Below, piece by piece: positions 16,394-24,710 of a DNA stretch of 64,000 nt. The notes beneath the pieces are model-generated. The model saw only the letters and a program-made list of their open reading frames with translations. It had not been told where the DNA came from and did not search any database. This DNA comes from Fictibacillus macauensis ZFHKF-1 (GTDB lineage Bacteria; Bacillota; Bacilli; Bacillales; Fictibacillaceae). How positions within the stretch are numbered: the first letter of the stretch is position 1; each line of letters begins with the position of its first letter. Location of the stretch: the NCBI RefSeq assembly GCF_000269865.1, contig NZ_AKKV01000024.1, forward strand, positions 280,681 through 344,680, written 5' to 3'. A program made the position numbers and the translations under genes.

Positions 16394-17179
16394 ATGGAAC
16401 AACGATTACAAGGTAAAACAGCTCTCATTACAGGAAGCGCGAGTGGCATAGGTTTAAAGATTGCCGAAGAATTTGCACAGCATGGGGCCAATATCATTAT
16501 TTCTGATTTGAATGAAGAAAAAGTATCTAAAACCGTCTCATCATTTACACAACAAGGGTTTTCGGCAATTGGTGTCGTTTGCGATGTTACGAACGAAACA
16601 CAACTAGATGAAAGTATTGAGGCCGCATTATCGAATTTCGGAAGCATTGATTTACTCATCAATAATGCTGGCTTTCAGCATGTTAGTCCAATTGAAGACT
16701 TTCCGACAGCTACATTTGAAAAAATGATCGCCGTGATGCTGACCGCTCCATTTATTGCTATTAAAAAAGTATTTCCGATTATGAAAAAACAAAAGTTCGG
16801 ACGCATTATTAATATGGCGTCTATCAATGGCGTTATCGGCTTTGCTGGGAAAGCTGCATATAATAGCGCCAAACACGGCGTCATCGGTTTAACAAAAGTT
16901 GCCGCTATTGAAGGGGCGTCTCACGGAATTACGGTAAATGCCCTCTGTCCTGGCTATGTAGATACACCACTCGTTCAAAATCAATTGAAGGAACTTGCTG
17001 AAACACGCAATGTTGCGATTGATCAAGTATTCGAAGAAGTAATTTTTCCACTTGTACCACAAAAAAGACTGCTTGATGTTCAAGAAATTGCAGATTACGC
17101 TGTCTTTCTTGCAAGCGAACAAGCCAGGGGTGTAACAGGGCAAGCTGTCCTGCTTGATGGCGGGTATACAGCTCAATAA
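16394..17179 (+). CDS. 3-hydroxybutyrate dehydrogenase-like SDR
   Basis: 261 residues of the classical short-chain dehydrogenase family: Rossmann TGSASGIG (~14-21), NNAG (~91), catalytic Ser in NMASING, Tyr/Lys in YNSAKHG (~155-161) and PGYVDTPLV. The C-terminal half (LKELAETRNVAIDQVFEEV) matches what I know of D-3-hydroxybutyrate dehydrogenases such as Bacillus YxjF. It would interconvert 3-hydroxybutyrate and acetoacetate with NAD. ATG 16394 follows AGGAGG; the longer open frame lacks a site. Its divergent LysR neighbour is the likely regulator. Confidence 0.8.
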   Translation: MEQRLQGKTALITGSASGIGLKIAEEFAQHGANIIISDLNEEKVSKTVSSFTQQGFSAIGVVCDVTNETQLDESIEAALSNFGSIDLLINNAGFQHVSPIEDFPTATFEKMIAVMLTAPFIAIKKVFPIMKKQKFGRIINMASINGVIGFAGKAAYNSAKHGVIGLTKVAAIEGASHGITVNALCPGYVDTPLVQNQLKELAETRNVAIDQVFEEVIFPLVPQKRLLDVQEIADYAVFLASEQARGVTGQAVLLDGGYTAQ

Positions 17180-17195
17180 TGGTTCTTTACATGCA

Positions 17196-17242
17196 TAAAA
17201 AAAAGGCTGACAGTGTCATCCATGACACTGTCAGCCTTTTTC
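17196..17242. terminator. Bidirectional terminator
   Basis: GGCTGACAGTGTCA (17205-17218) pairs perfectly with TGACACTGTCAGCC (17223-17236), with A-run before and T-run after. It separates the convergent SDR and thioredoxin genes. Confidence 0.9.
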
Positions 17243-17248
17243 ATCATA

Positions 17249-17569
17249 TTATACAGGAAGCGTTTCCAAATACTCACGTACTTGTTCAGGTGTTTTTGCA
17301 TGAGCACTGTGTAAGTGCGCAAGTTTTTCGCCTTTTTTGAAGAGCAATAAACTTGGAATACCCATAACATCATACTTTTCAGCTAGCTCTGGAAATTGAT
17401 CGCGATCTACTTCATACCATGCTTTATCTGTATGCTCTGCCATAATGTCACCTATAAACATTTCAAGGCGACGGCAATCTGGACACCATCCTGCTGTAAA
17501 AATCATAATCGTCTCTTTATCTTCAGAAATGATTTGATTGAATTCTTCTACTGTTTGCACTGTTTTCAT
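17249..17569 (-). CDS. ydbP: Thioredoxin-like protein YdbP
   Basis: 106 residues of thioredoxin fold with redox motif FTAGWCPDCRR (~24-34) and the cis-proline loop VMGIPSLLLFKKGEK (~70-84). The C-terminal HLHSAHAKTPEQV matches my memory of Bacillus YdbP. It is a cytoplasmic thiol-disulfide protein of undefined partner. ATG 17569 follows AAGGAGG; the longer frame is open but unsupported. Confidence 0.8.
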   Translation of the reverse strand: MKTVQTVEEFNQIISEDKETIMIFTAGWCPDCRRLEMFIGDIMAEHTDKAWYEVDRDQFPELAEKYDVMGIPSLLLFKKGEKLAHLHSAHAKTPEQVREYLETLPV

Positions 17570-17737
17570 GCTAATTGCCTCCTTTATAATAACCTTACAT
17601 ACTATATATACCATGCAGACAGCATTATACGAAAATGGTATGCTCGATAATAGGATATTATTTGATATTGTTCTATTATTATGTTTAAGGTATAAAGAAA
17701 ACTGTATGGTGGGACAGAAAGAAAGGATGACAAGCTC

Positions 17738-18712
17738 GTGAAATTTCCTATTTTAAAAACACACGGCTCTTATAATGATTTTATTCTTATTGATGAATAT
17801 AGCACTGATTATGGTTTAAACGATGAAAAAAGAACACAATTAACGAAGGCACTTTGTGATCGGAGCACAACGCTTGGAGCGGATGGGATTTTATTTGTTC
17901 AAAAGAGCGATCAAGCAGATGCGCGTATGCGAATTTTTAATGCCGATGGAACAGAACCTGAAATGTGTGGCAATGGCTTACGCTGTGCTAGCCGCTATAT
18001 TACTGAACTTCTTTCTACTCAACAGGCAACTGTTGAAACATTGAAAGCCAATCTGCCTGTTAAGCAGACGGAAAGTCTTTACGAAAATATTCCAACTTTT
18101 GAAGTCTTAATAGATCCTGTATCATTTGATGTTTCCACATTGCCAGTTATTCATGACAAATCAACGCTCATCAATACAACCATCCCTGAGCTATCACCAC
18201 ATTTACTTTTTACAGCTGTAAGTATGCCTAACCCGCATATTGTGACGATTGTTGATGAGATCAATGAACAAGATGTACAAGAGATTGGTGAAAAAGCAAA
18301 TAACTTAAAAAGCGTGTTCCCAAAAGGAGTGAACGTTAGTTTTGTAAAACGAATTGGCTCACAACAAATTTTCGTGCAAACGTACGAGCGTGGTGTTGGC
18401 ATTACCAATTCTTGCGGAACGGCGATGTCAGCTTCAAGCTTGATTACGTGCATTCTTCACATGAACGATGCCTCACAAGATGTAACGGTACTTAACAATG
18501 GCGGGATGGTTCGCTGTAAAGTTAATACAACTGCTGACGGGTATACCGTTAGTTTAAAAGGAAATGCAACTTATGTGTATAAAGGAACAGTGACGCTAGA
18601 CTTTTCCACTTTACCTTCTTTCACTTTTGAGCAAGAAGAAACATTCACGGCCGAAGATCAACAGTATAAAGAATTAGAACTCTATGCAAAAAAAGCATTA
18701 CAACAGTCTTAA
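17738..18712 (+). CDS. dapF: Diaminopimelate epimerase
   Basis: 324 residues. The two catalytic cysteines appear in EMCGNGLRCASRY (~76) and NSCGTAMSASSL (~227), and THGSYNDFILID at the start matches the substrate-binding N-terminus. It converts LL- to meso-diaminopimelate for peptidoglycan and lysine. The length is about 40 residues above the B. subtilis enzyme and the second motif is SCGTAMSAS rather than ACGTGACA; this longer form is one I associate with Listeria-like and some Bacillaceae enzymes. GTG 17738 is preceded by AAAGGATG. It is monocistronic with its own terminator. Confidence 0.9.
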   Translation: MKFPILKTHGSYNDFILIDEYSTDYGLNDEKRTQLTKALCDRSTTLGADGILFVQKSDQADARMRIFNADGTEPEMCGNGLRCASRYITELLSTQQATVETLKANLPVKQTESLYENIPTFEVLIDPVSFDVSTLPVIHDKSTLINTTIPELSPHLLFTAVSMPNPHIVTIVDEINEQDVQEIGEKANNLKSVFPKGVNVSFVKRIGSQQIFVQTYERGVGITNSCGTAMSASSLITCILHMNDASQDVTVLNNGGMVRCKVNTTADGYTVSLKGNATYVYKGTVTLDFSTLPSFTFEQEETFTAEDQQYKELELYAKKALQQS

Positions 18713-18730
18713 TTCTATTCATCAAACGTA

Positions 18731-18760
18731 AAGTGAACGGCTACAGTCCGTTCACTTTTT
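18731..18760 (+). terminator. Terminator of dapF
   Basis: AGTGAACGG pairs with CCGTTCACT across a 7-base loop and is followed by a T-run. Confidence 0.85.
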
Positions 18761-18877
18761 ATGTATCCTACTGTTGCCTTAGCTATGAAAGTTGACGAAA
18801 AATTCGATAAAAACGTACAATATAGAGGTGCTGGTCATGTCATACGTACAATGACCAATTTATAGGGGGGAAATGTA

Positions 18878-20149
18878 ATGGAAGCTCTATTTTTCAAAAA
18901 CAATCGAAAAAAACTCGTAGAAAAACTACCAAATGGTGCAGTGGCCATTCTTTTTGCAGGTCATGCTCCACACAAATCAGCCGATGAACAGTACCCGTTT
19001 ACACCAAATCGCAACTTTTATTATATGACTGGCATTGCCGAACCGAACGTGATCGTTACGCTTCGAAATGTGAATGACTCTCTCGAAGAAACACTTTACA
19101 TTGAAAAAAGTGACCCTGTCATGGCGAAGTGGATTGGCGCTTCTTTAACAAAAGAAGATGCAATTACCCATTCCGGCATTACAAACATCCACTATGTAGA
19201 AGATTTCGAAAAACAATTCAATCGCTCTTTATTAAACGATTCTATTACCGATGTATACCTTGATATGGAGCGCCGAGAATGGGGACCAGCTCAACCTGTA
19301 GTGTCTCAATTCGCTAATGATCTTAAACAACGTTATCCTTATGTATCCTTGTATAACGTGTATCCAATCATTGCTGAATTTCGTGTGTTCAAAACAGCCG
19401 ATGAAATTGCAAAAATTAAAGAAGCGATTACAATTACGAAAGAAGGCATCTACAACGTCTTGCGCAATGCTCAAAATACAAAAGTAGAGTACGAACTAGA
19501 AGCGCACTTTAATTTTGTTCTTAAGTCAGCCGGTGTGAAAGATTTTGCTTTTAAAACGATTTTAGCAAGTGGAAAAAATGCCACCGTTCTTCACTATGAA
19601 GACAATGATGCTTCTATTGAGGAACATGGACTCATTTTACTCGATCTTGGCGCTCAAAAAGATTTCTACAACGCTGATATCAGCTTCACGTTCCCAGCAA
19701 GCGGAACATTTAGCGCACGTCAAAAAGAAATTTATACAATCGTTTTAAATGCGCTTCGCTCAACAACTCAGATAATTAAGCCTGGACTCAAGTTTGCTGA
19801 TTTACAACAACATACAAAAACATTTTTAAGTGATGCTTGTAAAAAGATTGGTCTAATTGATGAAGCAGATGAAATTACTCGCTATTATTACCACGGTGTC
19901 AGCCATTTCCTTGGATTAGACACACATGACGTAGGTTCCTATAATGACCGAGTATTAGAGCCTGGTATGGTCCTTACGATTGAACCTGGTTTATATATTG
20001 AAGAAGAAGGCATTGGCATTCGAATTGAAGATGATATTCTTGTGACGGAAGATGGTTTTGAAAATTTATCAAAAGACATTATTCGTACTCCAGAAGAAAT
20101 CGAAGCCTATATGAAAGAGCATGCAGCTTCAGTGCTTGCTACGAAATAA
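18878..20149 (+). CDS. pepP: Xaa-Pro aminopeptidase (aminopeptidase P)
   Basis: 423 residues. The N-terminal half is the creatinase/prolidase N domain (FYYMTGIAEPN near 47). The metal-binding pita-bread half carries the usual ligands: Asp in LLDLGAQ and NADISFTFP (~255-270), His in HGVSHFLGLDTHDVG (~342), Glu in TIEPGLYIEEEG (~369) and Glu in RIEDDILVT. It removes N-terminal residues before proline using two Mn ions. AGGGGGG precedes ATG 18878. Monocistronic. Confidence 0.93.
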   Translation: MEALFFKNNRKKLVEKLPNGAVAILFAGHAPHKSADEQYPFTPNRNFYYMTGIAEPNVIVTLRNVNDSLEETLYIEKSDPVMAKWIGASLTKEDAITHSGITNIHYVEDFEKQFNRSLLNDSITDVYLDMERREWGPAQPVVSQFANDLKQRYPYVSLYNVYPIIAEFRVFKTADEIAKIKEAITITKEGIYNVLRNAQNTKVEYELEAHFNFVLKSAGVKDFAFKTILASGKNATVLHYEDNDASIEEHGLILLDLGAQKDFYNADISFTFPASGTFSARQKEIYTIVLNALRSTTQIIKPGLKFADLQQHTKTFLSDACKKIGLIDEADEITRYYYHGVSHFLGLDTHDVGSYNDRVLEPGMVLTIEPGLYIEEEGIGIRIEDDILVTEDGFENLSKDIIRTPEEIEAYMKEHAASVLATK

Positions 20150-20186
20150 CAATGAAGAGACAGCTTCCGCTGTCTCTTCTTCATTT

Positions 20187-20603
20187 CTACCACCAAAAAC
20201 GGCGAAAGCCGCGGAAGCCGAAATACGGAAAGCCAAACACGCCAAATCCCGGACCAAATCCTCCTGCAAAAAACGGAAAACCGAATCCTCCAAAAAACGG
20301 GAAAAACCGTTCCTCTTCCTGACGATTTTGTTGCGGCATATTCATAATAATATACATATTATCATGATCATGACTATGAATTTTCCCTTGATACGTTTTA
20401 CCATCAGACATTTCAAACTCTACATTTGCACCTTTATATTGATGACAAGCATGCATCCATTGTGATTTATTTAACGTCATATTCGCATTCATGTTCATAT
20501 GATCGTTTGCTTGTACGCTCATATTAGCGTTCATATGCGTATTCACAGGATGATTCACTTGCCCTTTTCCGTACAGAGGCATATTTTGATTATCACTATG
20601 CAT
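20187..20603 (-). CDS. Uncharacterised protein with Gly/Phe-rich tail (138 aa)
   Basis: The first ~45 residues are Asn/Met/His rich (MNANMSVQANDHMNMNANM). A middle segment looks LSm-like (GANVEFEMSDGKTYQGKIHSH), and the C-terminus is a run of GFGFPFF-type repeats ending in RRFWW. Low-complexity Gly/aromatic tails next to a YjcZ-type gene suggest a spore-coat or surface role, which is inference. AAAGGAGG precedes the ATG. Confidence 0.65.
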   Translation of the reverse strand: MHSDNQNMPLYGKGQVNHPVNTHMNANMSVQANDHMNMNANMTLNKSQWMHACHQYKGANVEFEMSDGKTYQGKIHSHDHDNMYIIMNMPQQNRQEEERFFPFFGGFGFPFFAGGFGPGFGVFGFPYFGFRGFRRFWW

Positions 20604-20777
20604 AGTAGGAAACCTCCTTTAATTAAGTCTCACAGTAGTTTATGAACAAAAAAGGCAGAGGTTCCATCTTCTTCCCCCCATACACCTCGCTTCATGAAAA
20701 AAATCTTGCCCTTTTCTTTCCAGAGTACAGACACATTAAGCCAAGCTGTCATATTTTATTTCGAGGAGGTGTAAAGT

Positions 20778-20939
20778 ATGGGTTATTTTGGCGGCGGCGG
20801 TATATTCGCCTTGTTCGTAGTATTGTTTATCTTATTGATTATCATTGGCTGCGCCTGTGTCGGATTTGGCGGTTACGGCGGCTTTGGTGGCGGTGGCGGC
20901 TTTGGTGCTGGAGGAATCGGCTACGGCGGCATCTATTAA
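20778..20939 (+). CDS. YjcZ-family small sporulation protein (53 aa)
   Basis: CGAGGAGGTG precedes ATG 20778. The product starts MGYFGGGGIFALFVVLFILL and ends in a Gly/Tyr-rich tail, the architecture of the YjcZ family of small membrane peptides made during sporulation in Bacillus. It lies divergent from the Gly/Phe-rich gene. The larger frame covering this stretch on the same strand is an artefact. Confidence 0.85.
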   Translation: MGYFGGGGIFALFVVLFILLIIIGCACVGFGGYGGFGGGGGFGAGGIGYGGIY

Positions 20940-20965
20940 TTCATGTTTTACGACGATATGAAAAG

Positions 20966-21007
20966 AAGAAGATGTTTCTTGCTTATAGCAAGAAACATCT
21001 TCTTTTC
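20966..21007. terminator. Bidirectional terminator
   Basis: AAGATGTTTCTTGC pairs with GCAAGAAACATCTT over a 5-base loop and is bordered by A and T runs. It separates the YjcZ gene from convergent modB. Confidence 0.9.
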
Positions 21008-21665
21008 ATGAAGAACGCCGTTTATACGTAAGTGCCAATAAGAGAAAAGATATACAAATGCTTGCTCCAACTAACAGCCATGCTTCAGTCCGATTCCCCG
21101 AATCAATCGCAACATAGATAGCGGTTGGAATCGTTTCTGTTACGCCAGGAATGTTACCTGCAAACATTAGCGTTGCTCCAAATTCACCTAAGGCGCGTGC
21201 AAAGCTGAGAATAATCCCAGTAATGACCGCTTGTGACGCAAGTGGTAGTGTAATTCGTAGAAATACTTGCCAAGAACTCGCACCGTCTACGAAAGCCGCT
21301 CCTTCAATATCTTCATCAACAGCTTCAAGCCCTGTTTTGACCGATTGATACATAAGTGGAAGGGCAACAACACTTGAGGCGATCACAGCTGCCCACCAGG
21401 TGAAAATAATCGGCTGATGAAACAGTGTTTCTATGAATTGACCAAGCCAACTACTTTTACCAAATACAATAATTAACAAAAAGCCAATTACCGTTGGCGG
21501 CAGAACGAGCGGTAGCATAATCATTGTTTCAATCATGATTTTTCCTTTAAATACTTTTCGCGCCATTCCTTTTGCCAGCAAAATCCCTAGTACTGTAACA
21601 ATACTAACAGAAGCAATTGCCACGCTAATGGATAGCTGAATGGGCGACCAAATCTCATACGGCAT
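21006..21665 (-). CDS. modB: Molybdate ABC transporter permease
   Basis: 219 residues, about five membrane spans, with the ABC-permease EAA loop at ~120-140 (GLEAVDEDIEGAAFVDGASS) and FARALGEFGATLMFAGNI at ~165-182, which is diagnostic of ModB. It should form the channel of a molybdate (or tungstate) importer with ModA and ModC. Neither partner is adjacent: upstream lies feoB, downstream a terminator. The partners must be elsewhere or lost. Confidence 0.88.
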   Translation of the reverse strand: MPYEIWSPIQLSISVAIASVSIVTVLGILLAKGMARKVFKGKIMIETMIMLPLVLPPTVIGFLLIIVFGKSSWLGQFIETLFHQPIIFTWWAAVIASSVVALPLMYQSVKTGLEAVDEDIEGAAFVDGASSWQVFLRITLPLASQAVITGIILSFARALGEFGATLMFAGNIPGVTETIPTAIYVAIDSGNRTEAWLLVGASICISFLLLALTYKRRSS

Positions 21666-21767
21666 GCCCTTCTCCTATTCTATTTTTTCTCTATTATACG
21701 CATTTACCATAGGAGAAATAAAGACATGAACTACGATTCAAGAATTAGTAGGCTTACTCATTGCTCG

Positions 21768-23165
21768 TTATCTTAGATAATAGACCGTTTGTGCCACTCC
21801 CCATGTAACAACAATCGCAATCACAGTTGGAATAAGAAACGAAATTAACGTCCATTTTGCCGATTTCGTTTCTTTATAAATGTTTACTAGCGTGGTTCCA
21901 CACGGAAAGTGCAAAAGGGAAAAGAGCATCATATTTAATGCTGTTAGCCACGTCCAACCATGATCGACGAAAATCTGTTTTAAATCTCCTAAGTTATCAA
22001 CTTCGGTTAATGATCCTGTTGATAAATAGGCCATGAGCAGAATCGGCATAACAATTTCGTTTGCTGGTAAACCAACAATAAATGCCATTAAAATATAACC
22101 ATCTAAGCCTAGCGCTTGTGCAAAGGGATCAAGAAAATGAACAATATGTAGGAGCACACTCGTATCTCCTACATTCACATTCGCTAAGATCCACGTTGCG
22201 AAACCTGCGGGTGCTGCCACCTTTACTGCCCGCATTAGCACAGCTAGCGAACGCTCTAAAGAAGAACGAATAACGGTTTCGAAAACTTTTGGTCGACGAT
22301 AAGGTGGCAGTTCAAGCGTATAATGCGTCGGAACCCCTTTTAACGCCGTTTTAGAAAGGACCCATGATACGAAGAACGTAACCATAATACCGAACAAGAC
22401 AATGCCGACGACCGTACCAGTCGTAACGAACATACCTACGCCACTCGAAAAACCTGCCGCCATAAATAAGGAAGATAAAACAATTAACGTTCCCCATCGC
22501 CCATTACACGGTACAAAGTTGTTCGTTAAAATAGCTAGCATCCGCTCTCTAGGTGATTCAATAATGCGCGAGCTCATCATCGCAGCCGCATTACAACCGA
22601 AACCCATAGCCATCGTTAATGACATTTTTCCGTGCGCACCTACTTTTTTAAATACACGATCCATATTAAAAGCAACGCGTGGTAAGTAGCCATAATTCTC
22701 TAATAGCGCAAACATGGGAAAGAAAATCGCCATAGGTGGTAACATTACGCTAACAACCCAAGCTGTGCCTCGAAACAAGCCGAGTATAAGCAAACCATGC
22801 AACCATTGTGGCGCTGACAACAGCTGAAACAGCGTTGTTAATTGCCCTTCTATATAACCGAACGATTGAGCAATCAAATCTGATGGCACATTGGCACCAG
22901 CAATGGTTAAATAAAACAGCACGCCTAGCAGGCTCATCATAATCGGAAATCCCCAGATTGGGGAGGTAAAAATACGATCAAGTTTCTCCGTTCGTACATC
23001 ACGTTTTGTTTTCGAGAATGTCACACTTGCGCTACAAAGTTCCTGACTTTTCATGTACAATTGCTGCACGATTTGATCACGAAGATTTGCATTAGACATT
23101 TCCTGCGCTTTTTCATAAAGACTAGCTAACGTCATATGTGCACCATGTGCTCCGTTTGCGGACAT
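21768..23165 (-). CDS. feoB: FeoB membrane-domain protein (C-terminal part of split FeoB)
   Basis: 465 residues with Gate motifs of FeoB: TAWVVSVMLPPMAIFFPMFALLE, GYLPRVAFNMDRVFKKVG, MGFGCNAAAMMSSR and NNFVPCNGR in the first half, a second gate including GLPANEIVMPILL later, then LLHFPCGTTL near the end. There is no GTPase domain; that is on the preceding gene, which it overlaps by 34 bases in another frame. It has its own excellent ribosome site (GGGGAGGAGG before ATG 23165), so the split is a stable two-gene form and not a simple frameshift. Ferrous iron transport. Confidence 0.9.
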   Translation of the reverse strand: MSANGAHGAHMTLASLYEKAQEMSNANLRDQIVQQLYMKSQELCSASVTFSKTKRDVRTEKLDRIFTSPIWGFPIMMSLLGVLFYLTIAGANVPSDLIAQSFGYIEGQLTTLFQLLSAPQWLHGLLILGLFRGTAWVVSVMLPPMAIFFPMFALLENYGYLPRVAFNMDRVFKKVGAHGKMSLTMAMGFGCNAAAMMSSRIIESPRERMLAILTNNFVPCNGRWGTLIVLSSLFMAAGFSSGVGMFVTTGTVVGIVLFGIMVTFFVSWVLSKTALKGVPTHYTLELPPYRRPKVFETVIRSSLERSLAVLMRAVKVAAPAGFATWILANVNVGDTSVLLHIVHFLDPFAQALGLDGYILMAFIVGLPANEIVMPILLMAYLSTGSLTEVDNLGDLKQIFVDHGWTWLTALNMMLFSLLHFPCGTTLVNIYKETKSAKWTLISFLIPTVIAIVVTWGVAQTVYYLR

Positions 23166-23860
23166 AGAATCTCCTCCTCCCCTCTATTCCATCGTTTCAT
23201 TAGTTCCTGAAGAAGTGACTCATCGCCATCTAATAAACGGAGCGCAATCCAACGAGCTGAAATGGTATCATTGACGACGGTTCGCACGAATGGTTCTAAT
23301 TTTGCTATTTTTTCTTCAATTTCCGGTTGATAACGTACAACGTTTGGTGTGCCTTGAATCACATTTGAAACGAGGCGATCAATCGTATCGAAGAGCAGCG
23401 CAAATCCTTTTTTTGAGCGCGCTGTTATTTTAACAACCGGTACGCCTAATTTTTTTGTTAATACATTTTCATTGATTGTAATGCCACGTTTTTCTGCTTC
23501 ATCCATAAGATTAATGCAAATAATAACATTAGGTGTCATCTCAATAATTTGTAGCGCTAAATTTAAATTGCGCTCTAATGACGTTGCATCAACAACTACG
23601 AGTGTTACAGCGGGTTGTTCAAAAACAATATAATTTCGTGCCACTTCTTCATCAGTAGAATTAGAAAACAACGAATACGTACCCGGTAAATCAATGAGAC
23701 GATACGTATTCTTTTTGTGAACATAGGTTCCCTCGGCTATGGTCACAGTCTTACCTGCCCAGTTTCCCGTATGTTGCTTTAAACCTGTTAGTGCATTAAA
23801 CAACGTACTTTTCCCGGTATTTGGATTACCTGCTAGAGCAATAACGTATTCACGCTTCAT
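23132..23860 (-). CDS. feoB: FeoB GTPase-domain protein (N-terminal part of split FeoB)
   Basis: 242 residues: G1 AGNPNTGKSTLFNALTG (~8-24), the switch region with HTGNWAGKTV, G3 DLPGTYSL (~56), G4 as NLMDEAEKRG (~116; canonical NKxD is replaced by NLMD as in FeoB), and a helical GDI-like C-terminus. ATG 23860 is preceded by GGGGGG and overlaps feoA by 11 bases. Together with the next gene it reconstitutes a full FeoB. Confidence 0.9.
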   Translation of the reverse strand: MKREYVIALAGNPNTGKSTLFNALTGLKQHTGNWAGKTVTIAEGTYVHKKNTYRLIDLPGTYSLFSNSTDEEVARNYIVFEQPAVTLVVVDATSLERNLNLALQIIEMTPNVIICINLMDEAEKRGITINENVLTKKLGVPVVKITARSKKGFALLFDTIDRLVSNVIQGTPNVVRYQPEIEEKIAKLEPFVRTVVNDTISARWIALRLLDGDESLLQELMKRWNRGEEEILCPQTEHMVHI

Positions 23861-24104
23861 GTGATAATAGTACCCCCCCAATTTTTGAGCTTTCTTCTCT
23901 TCGTAATGCAACCGTTGTTTGGCTTACGCGAAAGGCTATCGGATCACCAAGCGGACTTTTGCGAACGACTTCGACGACTGCCCCTGGAATAAAGCCTAAA
24001 TCTAATAACCGGCGCCGCATAACTCCCTCAAGATTGATTGAAGTAAGTTGAATAAACTGACCTTTTGAAGCTTGGTTAAGCCTTAAAATATTAGCTTGAC
24101 TCAT
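23850..24104 (-). CDS. feoA: Ferrous iron transport protein FeoA
   Basis: 84 residues of SH3-like FeoA fold: KGQFIQLTSINLEGVMRRRL, DLGFIPGAVVEVVRKSPLG and RVSQTTVALRREE. It is a small cytoplasmic partner of FeoB. AACGGAGG precedes the ATG. First gene of a feoA-feoB(N)-feoB(C) operon with overlapping genes throughout. Confidence 0.92.
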   Translation of the reverse strand: MSQANILRLNQASKGQFIQLTSINLEGVMRRRLLDLGFIPGAVVEVVRKSPLGDPIAFRVSQTTVALRREESSKIGGVLLSHEA

Positions 24105-24152
24105 TAATTTTTCCTCCGTTCTTAATTGTTTCTCTAACGCAACTTTTATTCT

Positions 24153-24181
24153 AATATATGTATATACGCCTACTTTGTCAA
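24153..24181 (-). promoter_or_regulatory. Promoter of the feo operon
   Basis: A perfect TTGACA (24181-24176) and TATATT (24158-24153) are 17 bases apart on the minus strand. AT-rich sequence around the -10 could hold a Fur site but I see no convincing 19-bp box. Confidence 0.7.
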
Positions 24182-24362
24182 TCTTTCTTCTCTTTAAAAA
24201 AATATTTTATTAGCCAATAAACCGCGTGTTATGCATACGACTATAGACCTGTTTTTCTTGCGCAAAGCCTTCATTAATAAGCATTCTCGCCAATGTAATA
24301 GTTTAACAACTTCTTTTTTAGTTAATAGAATAAGTAATACTATAAGAAAGAAGGAATGCCGC

Positions 24363-24656
24363 ATGAAAAAACCACTTTTCACCCTTATTGCAACATGTAC
24401 GCTCATTATTGCCCCTACTCTTCATGCTGAATCCGCTTTCTCTTCACCATCTACTCAGCATGTTCGCCAGGCAGGAACATTTGTCGGTTGGGCAGACAAT
24501 CATAGTTTCGAAGTAAAATTCCCACATAAAACATATAAAGTATTGCGCACGGATAATCATTGGTACAAAAAACACCTTAAGCCAGGAACAACCTATTCCT
24601 TCGTCTATACGAAAAATCAAGATGGACAATACAAGATCGTTACCATTAAAAAATAG
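24363..24656 (+). CDS. Secreted small protein of unknown function (97 aa)
   Basis: ATG 24363 follows GAAGGAA. The N-terminus is a signal peptide (KK, then a hydrophobic core LFTLIATCTLIIAPTL, cleavage likely after HAESA). The mature part has an OB/SH3-like pattern (GTFVGWADNHSFEVKF, then TTYSFVYTKNQDGQYKI). Unknown function; probably exported to the wall or medium. Confidence 0.75.
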   Translation: MKKPLFTLIATCTLIIAPTLHAESAFSSPSTQHVRQAGTFVGWADNHSFEVKFPHKTYKVLRTDNHWYKKHLKPGTTYSFVYTKNQDGQYKIVTIKK

Positions 24657-24668
24657 CGCATAAAAAAA

Positions 24669-24707
24669 AAACTTTACAGCCTGTCTTTCTTACAGGCTGT
24701 AAAGTCT
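24669..24707. terminator. Bidirectional terminator
   Basis: ACTTTACAGCCTGT pairs with ACAGGCTGTAAAGT, preceded by an A-run and followed by CTTTT. Separates the secreted protein from ribD. Confidence 0.88.
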
Positions 24708-24710
24708 TTT

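Noticed and set aside
20642..21031. 129-residue ORF overlying the YjcZ gene
   Set aside because: Out of frame with the well-supported YjcZ gene and Arg/Trp-rich as expected of a shadow frame.
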